From the NCBI RefSeq assembly GCF_003428335.1, contig NZ_CP031704.1, positions 4,848,071-4,912,070 of the forward strand: DNA of 64,000 nt, given 5' to 3'. Under the pieces are notes generated by a model. The model was not told where the DNA came from. It saw nothing but the letters and a program-made list of their open reading frames with translations, and did no database searches. Within the stretch, counting starts at the first letter, position 1. Every line of letters starts with the position of its first letter. Made by a program: the position numbers and the translations under genes. This DNA is from Solimonas sp. K1W22B-7 (GTDB lineage Bacteria > Pseudomonadota > Gammaproteobacteria > Nevskiales > Nevskiaceae). This document shows positions 1 through 8,715 of this stretch, in pieces.

Positions 1-1332
1 GCCGCCGGAGTGTCGCTCGGCGTCGTCGGCTTTCCCGCGGCCGCCAAGGTCCCTGCCAGCGAAGCGGCCAGGCTCGGCAAGGACCTGACGCCGGTCGGCG
101 CCGAAAGGGCGGCCAGCAAGGACGGCTCGATTCCCGAATGGACGCCGGCGGCGAAACGCGGCGCGCTGAAGGGCGAATATCCCAACGACCCCGCGATCGA
201 CGGCGAGAAACCGCTGTACACGATCACCAAGGCCAACATGGCGCAGTACGCGGACAAGCTCACCGAAGGCCACAAGAGACTGCTGTCGTCCTACGACAGC
301 TACAAGATGAAGGTCTACCCGAGCCACCGCGTGGTGTCCTTCCCGGACTTCATCTACAAGGCGACCATCGCCAACGCCACCAGCTGCGAACTGCTCGGGA
401 CCGACATACCGAACAACTGCAGGCAGGGTTTCACCTTCCCGATCCCGAAGTCCGGCGCCGAGGTGATGTGGAACCACAAGGTGCGCTACCGCGGCGACGG
501 CGCGCGGCGCTACAACAACCAGATGATCGTGCAGGCCAACGGCAGCTTCCAGCTGACCAAGATCGTCGAGGACGCGCAGTTCTACTATGCCGTGGAGAAA
601 GACCCGGTACCGCTGACCAGGGACAGCGGGCTGTTCATCAAGTACTTCTCGCAGACCATCGCACCGCCGCGCCTGGCCGGCACGATGATCCTGGTGCACG
701 AGCGCGCCGGCACCGGCAACGCCGGCCGCGCCGCCTGGCTGTACTCACCCGGCCTCAAGCGCATCCGCCGCGCGCCGACGGTCTGCTGCGACGGCCCCTA
801 CGAGGGCACCGACGGTCACCAGTTCTACGACCAGGTCGACATGTTCAACGGCGTGCTGGAGCGCTACAGCTGGAAGATCGTCGGCAAGAAGGAAATGATC
901 ATTCCCTACGACTCCAATCGCATCAGCGGCCCCACGGTCAGGTTCGCGGACCTGGCCCGGCAGAAGCACCTGAACCAGGACCTGCCGCGCTACGAGCTGC
1001 ACCGCGTGTGGATCGTCGAGGCCGATATCCTCCCCGGCACCAGCCATACCTTCGCCAAGCGTCGCCTCTATGTCGACGAAGACAGCTGGTACCCGGCCGC
1101 CGCGGACAACTACGACAACCGCAAGCAGCTGTACCAGTTCCAGGAAGGGCACCTGGCGTTCGCGTACAACGTGCAGACCGCGGGTGGCGCCCCGGAAGTG
1201 ATCTATCACTTCACCTCGGGCCGCTACTTTCTGACCGCGATGGCCAACGAAGACCAGCCCAACGACTTTTCGCGCCGCTTCAATGAGTCCTACTTCGAGC
1301 CGGCCACCGTGCAGAAACGGTCGACCAAATGA
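1..1332 (+). CDS. DUF1329 family outer-membrane lipid-transport-associated protein (5' end outside window)
   Basis: The reading frame is open to the first base, so the true start and signal peptide probably lie upstream; an internal GTG at 10 is the first start candidate here. The visible part (about 443 codons) has the DUF1329 pattern: an N-terminal segment after an Ala-rich signal-like stretch, then a long Tyr/Trp-rich beta domain with conserved WLYSPGLKRIRRAP and a Cys-Cys pair (VCCDGPYEG). DUF1329 proteins resemble LolA/LolB-type lipid carriers and are usually encoded with DUF1302 proteins in sterol, alkane or lipid utilisation loci. A DUF1302 gene lies at the far end of this cluster (10748-13303), which supports a shared role. 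The exact substrate cannot be read from the sequence. Confidence 0.85.
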   Translation, partial: AAGVSLGVVGFPAAAKVPASEAARLGKDLTPVGAERAASKDGSIPEWTPAAKRGALKGEYPNDPAIDGEKPLYTITKANMAQYADKLTEGHKRLLSSYDSYKMKVYPSHRVVSFPDFIYKATIANATSCELLGTDIPNNCRQGFTFPIPKSGAEVMWNHKVRYRGDGARRYNNQMIVQANGSFQLTKIVEDAQFYYAVEKDPVPLTRDSGLFIKYFSQTIAPPRLAGTMILVHERAGTGNAGRAAWLYSPGLKRIRRAPTVCCDGPYEGTDGHQFYDQVDMFNGVLERYSWKIVGKKEMIIPYDSNRISGPTVRFADLARQKHLNQDLPRYELHRVWIVEADILPGTSHTFAKRRLYVDEDSWYPAAADNYDNRKQLYQFQEGHLAFAYNVQTAGGAPEVIYHFTSGRYFLTAMANEDQPNDFSRRFNESYFEPATVQKRSTK

Positions 1333-1350
1333 CGCAGCGCTTCCAGCAGG

Positions 1351-1381
1351 CCCTTCCCCGGGTTTCAGTCCCGGGGAAGGG
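1351..1381. terminator. Bidirectional hairpin terminator between convergent genes
   Basis: A perfect 12-bp inverted repeat (CCCTTCCCCGGG at 1351-1362 and its complement at 1370-1381) with a 7-nt loop lies between the DUF1329 stop (1332) and the TetR gene, and contains the TetR stop codon. There is no long T tract, but the position between two convergent genes fits a shared terminator. Confidence 0.7.
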
Positions 1382-2006
1382 TCGCAGCCGGCGCAGGGGC
1401 TTCCGGGGTCGCATCGCGCGTCAGGCAGGCGACGGCGGCTTCCACCAGCAGATCGATCACGTGCTCGCGATCGACACCGGGGCTGTCGGCAATGACGAAT
1501 CGCAGGCCGGTGCAGATCGCGCTGGTGAACACCACGAACACCGCGGCCGGCAGGTTGCGGACACTGACCTCGCGGTGGTGCTGCAGCAGGTACAGGCGAA
1601 AGGCATCGAGAAACCCGCGCTCCAGTTCCGCGATCGCCAGCATCGTGCGTCCCTGCGAATCATGGGTGAGCACGCCGACGAACAGGGTCCGGTGTGCGTC
1701 GGCGTAGTCGAAGGTGGCCGCCAGCAAGGCACGGGTGACCGTTCGCAGATCCTGGCCCATCAAGGTGTCGATCCGCTCGAAGATCAGCTTCTGCACCTCC
1801 GCCGTCATCCGCTTGACCACGGCATCGAGCAGCGCCTCCTTGCTCTCGAAGTACTGGTACAGCGAACCCACGCTGACCCCTGCGCGCTGCGCCACATGCG
1901 TAGTCGTCAGGTCGGCGACCCCGCGTTCCGCGATCACCTGCATCGTGGCCTCGACGATCGAGTCCACCATCTGGCGGGAACGTGATTGCTGCGGTTTCTG
2001 GCGCAT
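1365..2006 (-). CDS. TetR/AcrR family transcriptional regulator
   Basis: The 213-residue protein starting at the ATG at 2006 has a typical TetR N-terminal helix-turn-helix: RSRQMVDSIVEATMQVIAER, then TTTHVAQRAGVSVGSLYQYF and a helix with SKEALLDAV. The C-terminal 150 residues are a helical ligand-binding region of no recognisable class. Open frame continues upstream to 2471, but that extension has no domain character; an alternative ATG at 2057 would add 17 residues. The gene is divergent from the flavin monooxygenase cluster (253 bp between them), so it may regulate that cluster. This is inference from position. Confidence 0.85.
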   Translation of the reverse strand: MRQKPQQSRSRQMVDSIVEATMQVIAERGVADLTTTHVAQRAGVSVGSLYQYFESKEALLDAVVKRMTAEVQKLIFERIDTLMGQDLRTVTRALLAATFDYADAHRTLFVGVLTHDSQGRTMLAIAELERGFLDAFRLYLLQHHREVSVRNLPAAVFVVFTSAICTGLRFVIADSPGVDREHVIDLLVEAAVACLTRDATPEAPAPAATLPRD

Positions 2007-2259
2007 GGAGGGAAATGCGAATGGAACTCGAAGAATGGCCCGATCGATTGTGGGCATGCGGCAAGGGTTTGCCAAGCGCCAAACACGAAACCCCCTTCGC
2101 TGCGGCTCCTCCCGGGGAGCCGCATTCCCTGCACGGAGCGGTCTTGCAGGCCGCGCGAATCGAACGCGAATTGTTGACGAATGACACCGGGGCTTAAGGT
2201 TTGCCATTACCGCGGGATGCCCGAGGCCTGCCAAGGGCCCAACCCCGGAGGAGACGTAA

Positions 2260-3822
2260 ATGAACGATCTGTCCGCCGTCCGACGCAGCAGCCGAACTTC
2301 GCAGTCCGGGGCCGCCACGGCCGGGAAACACGCCTCGGCAGCCGCGCCGTCGCACCTGCCCATCGCCATCATCGGTGCCGGCTTCGGCGGCATCGGGCTG
2401 GCGATCAAGCTGCGCGAGGCGGGCATCGGCGACTTCACGATCCTCGAACGTGCCGATGCGCTCGGCGGCACCTGGTATCACAACAGCTACCCCGGCTGCG
2501 CCTGCGATGTTCCATCCGCGCTGTACTCCTATTCCTTTGCGCAGAACCCGGACTGGAGTCGCAAGTACGGCGCACAACCGGAGATCCTCGCCTACCTGCG
2601 CGGCGTTGCGCAGCGATATGAGATCGAGCGCCACATCCGCTTCGGACAGGAGCTGATCGAAGCGCACTGGGACGAGGCCACGCAGCGCTGGCAGCTTGCC
2701 ACCAACCACGGCGCGCTCACCGCCGACGTGCTGGTGTCCGCCTGCGGTCCCTTCAACGATCCGCTGATCCCCAGGCTGCCGGGGCTGGAGAACTTCAAGG
2801 GCGCCGCCTTCCACACGGCGCGCTGGGACCATCAGCACAGGCTCGGCGGCAGGAACGTCGCGGTCATCGGCACCGGCGCCTCGGCGATCCAGGTGATCCC
2901 CGCCATCCAGCCGCAGGTCCGCAAGCTTTCGGTATTCCAGCGCACGCCGACCTGGATCGTGCCGCGCTGGGATCATGCGCGGTCGACCGTCGAGCGGGAG
3001 CTGACCCGGCGCATCCCTCTGGCGCAGAAGGCGGTCCGCACGACCTGGTATCTGGGCATCGAAAGCCTGGGCCTGTCGCTGTTCGTGGATCGCCGCCTGG
3101 TATGGCCTTTCGAGGCGCTCGGCCGCTACCAGCTGCGGCGGCAGGTGCAGGACCCCGAGCTGCGCAGCAAGCTCACGCCGCATTTCACGCTGGGCTGCAA
3201 GCGCGCGGTGTTCAGCGATGCGTATTACCCGGCACTGACCCAGCCCAACGTCGAACTGGTGACGGAGGGTATCCGCGAAATCCGCGAGTACTCCATCGTG
3301 ACCCAGGACGGCGTCGAGCATCGCGTGGACACCCTCATCTTCGGCACCGGCTTCCATGTCCCGGGCAAGGTCTACGAACGGATTCGCGGCCGCGACGGCC
3401 GCACGCTGGCCGAAGTGTTCGGCACGCAGCCGCGGGCCTACCTGGGGACCACGTTCAGCGGCTGCCCCAACCTCTTCATGCTGCTGGGGCCGTTCTCCGC
3501 CGGTGGCAACCAGTCCGCCATCTACATGCTGGAGAACCAGGCGCGCTACGTGGTCGATGCGATCCGCACCATGCGCGCCCGCGGCCTGGCCTCGGTAGAG
3601 CCGCACGCCGAGGTGCAGGAAGCCTTCCACGAGGAAATGAAGGAGCGCAGTCGCAAGACCACCTGGGTGGCCGGCGGCTGCAAGAGCTACTACCAGAACA
3701 GCGAAGGCGGCAACGGCGGCCTGTGGCCGAACTGGAGCTTCCTCTACCGGCGTCGCACGCAGCACTTCGATCTCGACAACTACATGACCCGAAGCCGGGT
3801 CGAAAGCGGGGCGAACGCATGA
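2260..3822 (+). CDS. Flavin-containing Baeyer-Villiger-type monooxygenase
   Basis: This 520-residue FAD/NADPH monooxygenase has a first Rossmann motif GAGFGG (residues 39-44), the Baeyer-Villiger fingerprint FxGxxxHxxxW (F179, G181, H185, W189) and a second dinucleotide motif VIGTGASA near residues 203-210. Enzymes of this class insert oxygen next to a carbonyl (ketone to ester) or oxygenate N/S atoms. The length is normal for the class. A good ribosome-binding site (GGAGGAG) lies about 8 nt before the ATG. The stop overlaps the start of the SDR gene by 4 bp (ATGA), so the two are translationally coupled. With the SDR (alcohol to ketone) and the hydrolases (ester cleavage), it would form a logical ketone-to-acid pathway. 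Mycobacterial MymA (Rv3083) is the closest named family member I can suggest. Confidence 0.92.
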   Translation: MNDLSAVRRSSRTSQSGAATAGKHASAAAPSHLPIAIIGAGFGGIGLAIKLREAGIGDFTILERADALGGTWYHNSYPGCACDVPSALYSYSFAQNPDWSRKYGAQPEILAYLRGVAQRYEIERHIRFGQELIEAHWDEATQRWQLATNHGALTADVLVSACGPFNDPLIPRLPGLENFKGAAFHTARWDHQHRLGGRNVAVIGTGASAIQVIPAIQPQVRKLSVFQRTPTWIVPRWDHARSTVERELTRRIPLAQKAVRTTWYLGIESLGLSLFVDRRLVWPFEALGRYQLRRQVQDPELRSKLTPHFTLGCKRAVFSDAYYPALTQPNVELVTEGIREIREYSIVTQDGVEHRVDTLIFGTGFHVPGKVYERIRGRDGRTLAEVFGTQPRAYLGTTFSGCPNLFMLLGPFSAGGNQSAIYMLENQARYVVDAIRTMRARGLASVEPHAEVQEAFHEEMKERSRKTTWVAGGCKSYYQNSEGGNGGLWPNWSFLYRRRTQHFDLDNYMTRSRVESGANA

Positions 3823-4721
3823 GCCGGGACTACGCCATCAGCGGCAAGACCATCTTCATCACCGGCGCGGCGCGCGGCATCGGCGCCGCCGCGGCACGCC
3901 GGCTGCACCAGCGCGGCGCCCGGGTGGCGCTGGTCGGCCTGGAGCCGGAGCTGCTCAGGGAACTGGCCGATGAGCTGGGTACCGGTGCCGCCTGGTTCGA
4001 GGCCGATGTCACCGATGCCGAGGCGATGGCACGCGCTGTCGCCGGCACGGTCGACAAGTTCGGCGGCATCGACGTGGTGATCGCCAATGCCGGCGTGCTG
4101 CACATCGGCAGCGTCGCCGAATCCCTGCCGCACCAGTTCGAGCGCACGCTCGACGTCAACCTGATGGGTGTCTGGCGCACGCTGCGCGCCACCTTGCCGC
4201 AGGTCATTGCGCGCCAGGGCTACATCCTCAACGTCGCCTCGGTGGCGGCGCTGGGCCATGGCCCGCTGATGGGCGCCTACGCCGCCTCCAAGGCGGCCGT
4301 CGATGCGCTCAGCGACAGCCTGCGCATCGAACTGGGCCCCAGCGGCGCGCGCGTCGGCTGCGCCTACTTCGGGGCGATCGACACCGACCTGGTGCAGGGC
4401 TCGCGGGTGCATCCGGCGATGGCCGCGCTGGAGACGCTCGCCCCCCGCTTCCTCGGCGCGGAAATCCCCCTGTCCGAGGCGGCGGACGTCATCGAAGACG
4501 GCATCCGCCGCCGTGCGGCGCGCATCTGGGCGCCGCGCTGGGTGGGCCTGTTCCTGCTGCTGCGCGGCATCGCGCAACCGGTCATGGAATGGCGGGTCCG
4601 GGGCAGCCCCGGTCTTGCCAGCGCCCTCGACCTGGCCCGGCCTGACTCTAACGGAACAGAGAACCAGGACGATCGGCTGGGCACGGCGGCGAATGTCCGT
4701 GCCCGGCGCAGGAAAGCCTGA
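3819..4721 (+). CDS. Short-chain dehydrogenase/reductase (SDR)
   Basis: This 300-residue classical SDR carries the cofactor motif TGAARGIG (residues 15-22), NAG in the mid domain, and the catalytic Ser141, Tyr154 and Lys158 (YAASK) with the usual 13-residue Ser-Tyr spacing. It would interconvert an alcohol and a ketone using NAD(P)H. The start was chosen because its ATG overlaps the monooxygenase stop (ATGA). The C-terminus (from about residue 235) carries a hydrophobic segment, LFLLLRGIAQPVMEW, which may associate with membrane and fits a lipophilic substrate. Related mycobacterial SadH sits beside MymA. Confidence 0.9.
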   Translation: MSRDYAISGKTIFITGAARGIGAAAARRLHQRGARVALVGLEPELLRELADELGTGAAWFEADVTDAEAMARAVAGTVDKFGGIDVVIANAGVLHIGSVAESLPHQFERTLDVNLMGVWRTLRATLPQVIARQGYILNVASVAALGHGPLMGAYAASKAAVDALSDSLRIELGPSGARVGCAYFGAIDTDLVQGSRVHPAMAALETLAPRFLGAEIPLSEAADVIEDGIRRRAARIWAPRWVGLFLLLRGIAQPVMEWRVRGSPGLASALDLARPDSNGTENQDDRLGTAANVRARRRKA

Positions 4722-4765
4722 TCGCGGTACCGCATGACCTTCATCGAACACAGAGGATTTCAGCC

Positions 4766-5668
4766 ATGAACACTGCCCCCTCCATTGCCCCCAAGGTGAA
4801 CGCCCGGGCTGCCGCGATGCGTCCGCCGGCGGTCTCGATCACGCCGCAGCGCATGGGCTTCACCTACAGCGAGGACACGCCGCGCTACTGGTTCGCCAAC
4901 GACCCGTTCCTGACCTCCTTCTGGACCGCGTTCGCCGGCCAGTTTCCCCAGGGCGAGAAGTTCCTGATCCAGTCGGCGCGGCTGTTCCGCGACCAGGTCG
5001 AGGACAAGCAACTGCAGAAGGACATCTCCGGCTTCATCGGCCAGGAGGCCTATCACGCACAGGAACATACGGCGCTCAACAAGTTCCTCGCCGCACGCGG
5101 CGTGCCGACCGAGCGCATGGACCGCCAGATCAAGCAGGTGCTCGACGTGATCTGCAGGATCTTCTCCGAGCGTGACCAGATGGCGATGACCGCCGCACTG
5201 GAGCATTTCACCTCGATGTTCGGCAGCCTGGTGCTGGAGAATCCCGAGCTGATCGACGACGTGCATCCGTCGATGCGCCCCCTGTTCCTGTGGCACGCGA
5301 TCGAGGAAACCGAGCACAAGGGTGTCGCCTTCGATCTCTACCAGGCCGTGGATGGCGACCATGCGCGGCTGATGCGCGCCTACCTCATCTCCACCTTCCT
5401 GTTGCTGATGACGACGGCGTATTTCCAGACCTCCCTTCTGGCCAGCGACCGCTCGCTGTTCAAGCTGCGCTCCATGGCCAGGGGCATGCGCTGGATGTTC
5501 GGCTACGCCGAAGGCTCGGGCTACCTGCGCAGGATGCTGCCGGAATTCCTGGATTTCTTCCGCCGCGACTTCCACCCCTGGCAGCACGACAACAGCGCGC
5601 AGATCGAGCAGTGGAAGCAGGTTCTCGAGAACCTGCGGCATGGGGCGAAACCCCAGGTCGCGGCCTGA
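4766..5668 (+). CDS. PF10118-type putative metal-dependent hydrolase
   Basis: The 300-residue protein matches the family usually annotated as metal-dependent hydrolase (PF10118). It is helical and rich in His/Glu pairs that could bind metal: GQEAYHAQEHTALNKF near residues 92-107 and WHAIEETEHKGVAFDLY near residues 176-192. These E/H spacings recall ferritin-like di-iron proteins, so an oxygenase or hydroxylase role is also possible; the biochemical function of the family is poorly known. A GAGG ribosome-binding site lies about 10 nt upstream. The gene follows the SDR by 44 bp and is likely in the same operon. Members commonly sit beside SDR and monooxygenase genes. Confidence 0.8.
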   Translation: MNTAPSIAPKVNARAAAMRPPAVSITPQRMGFTYSEDTPRYWFANDPFLTSFWTAFAGQFPQGEKFLIQSARLFRDQVEDKQLQKDISGFIGQEAYHAQEHTALNKFLAARGVPTERMDRQIKQVLDVICRIFSERDQMAMTAALEHFTSMFGSLVLENPELIDDVHPSMRPLFLWHAIEETEHKGVAFDLYQAVDGDHARLMRAYLISTFLLLMTTAYFQTSLLASDRSLFKLRSMARGMRWMFGYAEGSGYLRRMLPEFLDFFRRDFHPWQHDNSAQIEQWKQVLENLRHGAKPQVAA

Positions 5669-5703
5669 CGCCGATTCCAGATCGCCACCCTCGGATCGCG
5701 GCC

Positions 5704-6969
5704 ATGAACGGGCGGATTTCCCGCAGGATTTCCGTGCCTCGGGATCTGGGCCAGGCACGCAGCATCGATGCGGCCTCCGAACGACCGGCCGCGGCCGCCG
5801 GCCTGAGCGATGCGGCGGTGCAGGCCATCTGGACTGCGGTCGAAGACCTGTATCGGACGGGCGCCTATCCGGCCGTCACCTTCTGCCTGCGACGCAACGG
5901 GCAGGTGGTGCTGAACCGGGCGCTGGGCCATGCGCGCGGCAATGGTCCTGGCGAAGGGACAAGGGTACCGCAGTTGCGCGCCACCCCGGATACCCCGATC
6001 AGCCTGTTCTCCGCATCCAAGGCCGTCACCGCGGCACTGTTGCATCTGCTGGCCGAGGAAGGCGGTGTGGACCTGGACCGCCCGGTCGTGGACTACCTGC
6101 CCGCGTTCGGAGCCCACGGCAAGCACCGCATCACGCTGGCCGATGTGCTGGCGCATCGTGGCGGCATCCCGAGCTTCCGGCTACCCCAGGCCCAACGCAG
6201 GATCGACCTGCTGGCCGACTGGGAGCAGACCGTCGCCCTGCTGTGCGCCGCGACACCGAGCACCCAGGGCAGGCAGGCCTACCACGCCATGACCGGCGGC
6301 TACATCCTGGGCGAGGTGCTGCAGCGCGTCACCGGCAGGCCGATCCGGGAGTACCTGGACCGGCGCCTGCGACATCCGCTGGGCATGAAGCATTTCACCT
6401 ACGGCCTGCCGCGCGAACATCGCGACCGCGTCGCGCACAACTACGCGGCCGGAGCGCCGGTGCGATTTCCCGTCGCCGGCCTGGTGCAGCGCCAGCTGAT
6501 CGTGCCTTTCGACGAGATCATCGCCTTCTCCAACACCGACCGCGCCATGGATGCGGTCGTGCCCTCGGGCAATCTGTTCGCCACCGCGGAGGAGTTGTCG
6601 CGCTTCTACCAGATGCTGCTCGACGGCGGCCGCCATGAGGGCCGGCAGGTGATGCAGCCCGCAACCGTGGCGCGCCTCATCCGCCCGGTCGGCCGCGCGG
6701 CCTTCGACCACACCGTCAAGCTGCCGATCCGCTACAGCGAGGGCCTGATCCTCGGCGGCAATCCCTTCGGCCTCTATGGCCCGATGACCGGGCGCGCCTA
6801 CGGCCACCTGGGCTTCATGAACATCTTCGGCTGGGCCGATCCGGACCGGCACATCGCCTGCAGCCTGCTGGTGACCGGCAAGGCCATCCTCGGCACGCAC
6901 CTGCTCGCACTGGGCCGCGTACTGAACAGCATCGCGCGGCAATGCCGGCCCCTCCGGGCTGCCGCCTGA
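5704..6969 (+). CDS. Serine hydrolase of the beta-lactamase/esterase (class C-like) family
   Basis: The protein starting at ATG 5704 has 421 residues and the SxxK catalytic tetrad (S103-A-S-K106 in LFSASKAVTAALLHLL). The usual second motif YxN appears as Y-H-A at about residue 193, and a C-terminal HLG (GHLGF) stands where KTG/HTG is normal. Such proteins are mostly esterases (EstB-like) rather than beta-lactamases. No signal peptide is visible, so it should act in the cytoplasm. In this operon it could cleave the ester made by the monooxygenase, a role like LipR in the mymA cluster; this is inference. Open frame continues upstream inside the previous gene, but homology begins after 5704. Confidence 0.85.
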   Translation: MNGRISRRISVPRDLGQARSIDAASERPAAAAGLSDAAVQAIWTAVEDLYRTGAYPAVTFCLRRNGQVVLNRALGHARGNGPGEGTRVPQLRATPDTPISLFSASKAVTAALLHLLAEEGGVDLDRPVVDYLPAFGAHGKHRITLADVLAHRGGIPSFRLPQAQRRIDLLADWEQTVALLCAATPSTQGRQAYHAMTGGYILGEVLQRVTGRPIREYLDRRLRHPLGMKHFTYGLPREHRDRVAHNYAAGAPVRFPVAGLVQRQLIVPFDEIIAFSNTDRAMDAVVPSGNLFATAEELSRFYQMLLDGGRHEGRQVMQPATVARLIRPVGRAAFDHTVKLPIRYSEGLILGGNPFGLYGPMTGRAYGHLGFMNIFGWADPDRHIACSLLVTGKAILGTHLLALGRVLNSIARQCRPLRAAA

Positions 6970-6971
6970 CC

Positions 6972-8672
6972 ATGGAACAAGACATGACGCATGAGACTCC
7001 AGCTACTCCGACCCTGCTGCAGAGCCTGCTGCACTGGGAGCGCAGCAGGCCCGACACGATCTACCTGACCCAGCCCCTTGCCGACGGCACGGTCGTGGAC
7101 TATCGCTGGAGCGAAGTCGCCGACCAGGTACGGCGGGCAGCCGGTTACCTGCGATCGCTGGACCTTCCGCCGGGCAGCAGCATCGCCCTGCTCGGCAAGA
7201 ACAGCGCGCACTGGATCATGGCCGACCTCGCCGTCGCCCTGGCCGGCCATGTCAGCGTGCCGATCTATCCTTCGCTCAACGCCGACACCGCGCGCTACAT
7301 CTTCGAGCACAGCGAGGCCCGGCTGCTGTTCCTCGGCCGTATCGACGAAGGCGCCGGCTGGACCGAGCTGCGGGACGCCCTGCCACCGTCGTTGCCGGTG
7401 GTGGCCCTGCCGCTGGCGCCGTCCGGGCGCGGCCTGCCGTGGCAGGAGACAGTCATGGCCGCGGCACCGCTGCAGGATGCCGTGCTGCCGCAGGCCGGGA
7501 CCCTGGCGACGATTCTCTACACCTCCGGCAGTACCGGCCGCCCCAAGGGCGTGATGCATGCCCACGGCGCCATGGCCCGGGGTGCCGCGGCGCTGCGCGA
7601 ACTGCTGGCCGTGGGCCCCGATGACCGCTTGCTCTCCTACCTGCCGCTGGCCCATGTCGCCGAACGCCTGGCGGTGGAGGCGGTCTCGCTCAGCGCAGGC
7701 TGTCGCGTGTACTTCTCCGACTGCCTCGAAACCTTCACGCAGGACCTGCAGCGCGCACGTCCCACCGTGTTCTTTTCGGTGCCACGGCTGTGGACCAAGT
7801 TCTACCTCGGTGTGCGGGCGAAGCTGCCGGAGCCGGCGCAGGCACTGCTGGCCGCGGGCGGGGCGCAGGCCGATCCGGTTCGCCAGGCGGTGCTCGCGCA
7901 GCTCGGCCTGCAGCACACGCGCGTGGCCATGACCGGCTCGGCACCGCTGCCGCAGGCGATCATCGACTGGTACCGCAGCCTCGGCCTCGACTTGCTGGAA
8001 CTCTATGGCATGTCCGAAAACCTGGCGTACTCGCACGCCGCCCGTCCGGGCCAGACGCGCCCCGGTTACGTCGGCCATGCGATGCCGGGCGTCGAAGCAC
8101 GTATCGCGGAGGACGGCGAACTGCAGGTGAAGAGCCCCTGCCAGATGATGGGCTACTACAAGCAGCCGGAAAAAAGCGCGGACGAGACCACCGCGGACGG
8201 CTACTTCCGCACCGGCGATCGCGGCGAGCTCGACGAGGAAGGCCGTGTCCGCATCACCGGCCGCACCAAGGAGTTGTTCAAGACCTCCAAGGGCAAGTAC
8301 GTCGCCCCGGTGCCGATCGAAAACCGCCTCGGCGCCCACCCGCGCGTCGAATCCGTGTGCGTCGCCGGTGCCGGCCATCCGCAGCCCTGTGCGCTGCTGA
8401 TGCTGACACCGGAAGCACGGCAGTCGCTGGCCGCAGACACGGCGCGTGCCGGCCTCGTCGCCGAGCTTGAAACGCTGATCGAGCACGTCAACACCCAGCT
8501 CGAAGCGCACGAGAAGCTCGACTGCCTGGTGATCGTGCGCGAACCCTGGACCGTCGAGAACGGCCTGCTGACGCCGACGCTGAAGATCCGCCGCAACCTG
8601 ATCGAGGAACGCCATCTGGGCCGGGCCGAGGACTGGGCACGGTCGGGCGGGCGCATCGTCTGGGAGGAATGA
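6972..8672 (+). CDS. Long-chain acyl-CoA synthetase (AMP-forming)
   Basis: The 566-residue protein starts at the ATG at 6972, two bases after the hydrolase stop; ATGs at 6942 and 6984 are alternatives. It shows the ANL superfamily motifs in order: YTSGSTGRPKG (AMP-binding loop, about residue 183), LPLAHVAER, ELYGMSE, YFRTGDRGELDEEG and GRTKELFKTSKGKYV with the C-terminal hinge and lysine. The spacing and LAHVAER...FFSVPRLW pattern fit the long-chain (FAA1/FadD15-like) group. It would activate a fatty or alicyclic acid to its CoA thioester with ATP. In the cluster this is the natural last step after oxygenation and ester hydrolysis, comparable in position to FadD13 of the mymA operon. Confidence 0.9.
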   Translation: MEQDMTHETPATPTLLQSLLHWERSRPDTIYLTQPLADGTVVDYRWSEVADQVRRAAGYLRSLDLPPGSSIALLGKNSAHWIMADLAVALAGHVSVPIYPSLNADTARYIFEHSEARLLFLGRIDEGAGWTELRDALPPSLPVVALPLAPSGRGLPWQETVMAAAPLQDAVLPQAGTLATILYTSGSTGRPKGVMHAHGAMARGAAALRELLAVGPDDRLLSYLPLAHVAERLAVEAVSLSAGCRVYFSDCLETFTQDLQRARPTVFFSVPRLWTKFYLGVRAKLPEPAQALLAAGGAQADPVRQAVLAQLGLQHTRVAMTGSAPLPQAIIDWYRSLGLDLLELYGMSENLAYSHAARPGQTRPGYVGHAMPGVEARIAEDGELQVKSPCQMMGYYKQPEKSADETTADGYFRTGDRGELDEEGRVRITGRTKELFKTSKGKYVAPVPIENRLGAHPRVESVCVAGAGHPQPCALLMLTPEARQSLAADTARAGLVAELETLIEHVNTQLEAHEKLDCLVIVREPWTVENGLLTPTLKIRRNLIEERHLGRAEDWARSGGRIVWEE

Positions 8673-8715
8673 TCGTGAGGCGGCGGAACCGTGGGCAGCC
8701 CGGGAGCGCAGGCCG

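Noticed and set aside
2101-2124. 9-bp hairpin (TGCGGCTCC stem) in the tetR/monooxygenase gap
   Set aside because: Short GC hairpin without T tract in a region of divergent starts; likely chance or a minor REP relic.
2191-2206. Sigma-54-like -24/-12 site (GGGCTTAAGGTTTGCC) before the monooxygenase
   Set aside because: It keeps the GG and GC pairs but only about 7 of 12 consensus bases, and no sigma-54 activator is nearby; too weak to annotate.
5290-5703. In-frame upstream extension of the serine hydrolase
   Set aside because: It overlaps the PF10118 gene in another frame and has no family similarity; ATG 5704 is preferred.
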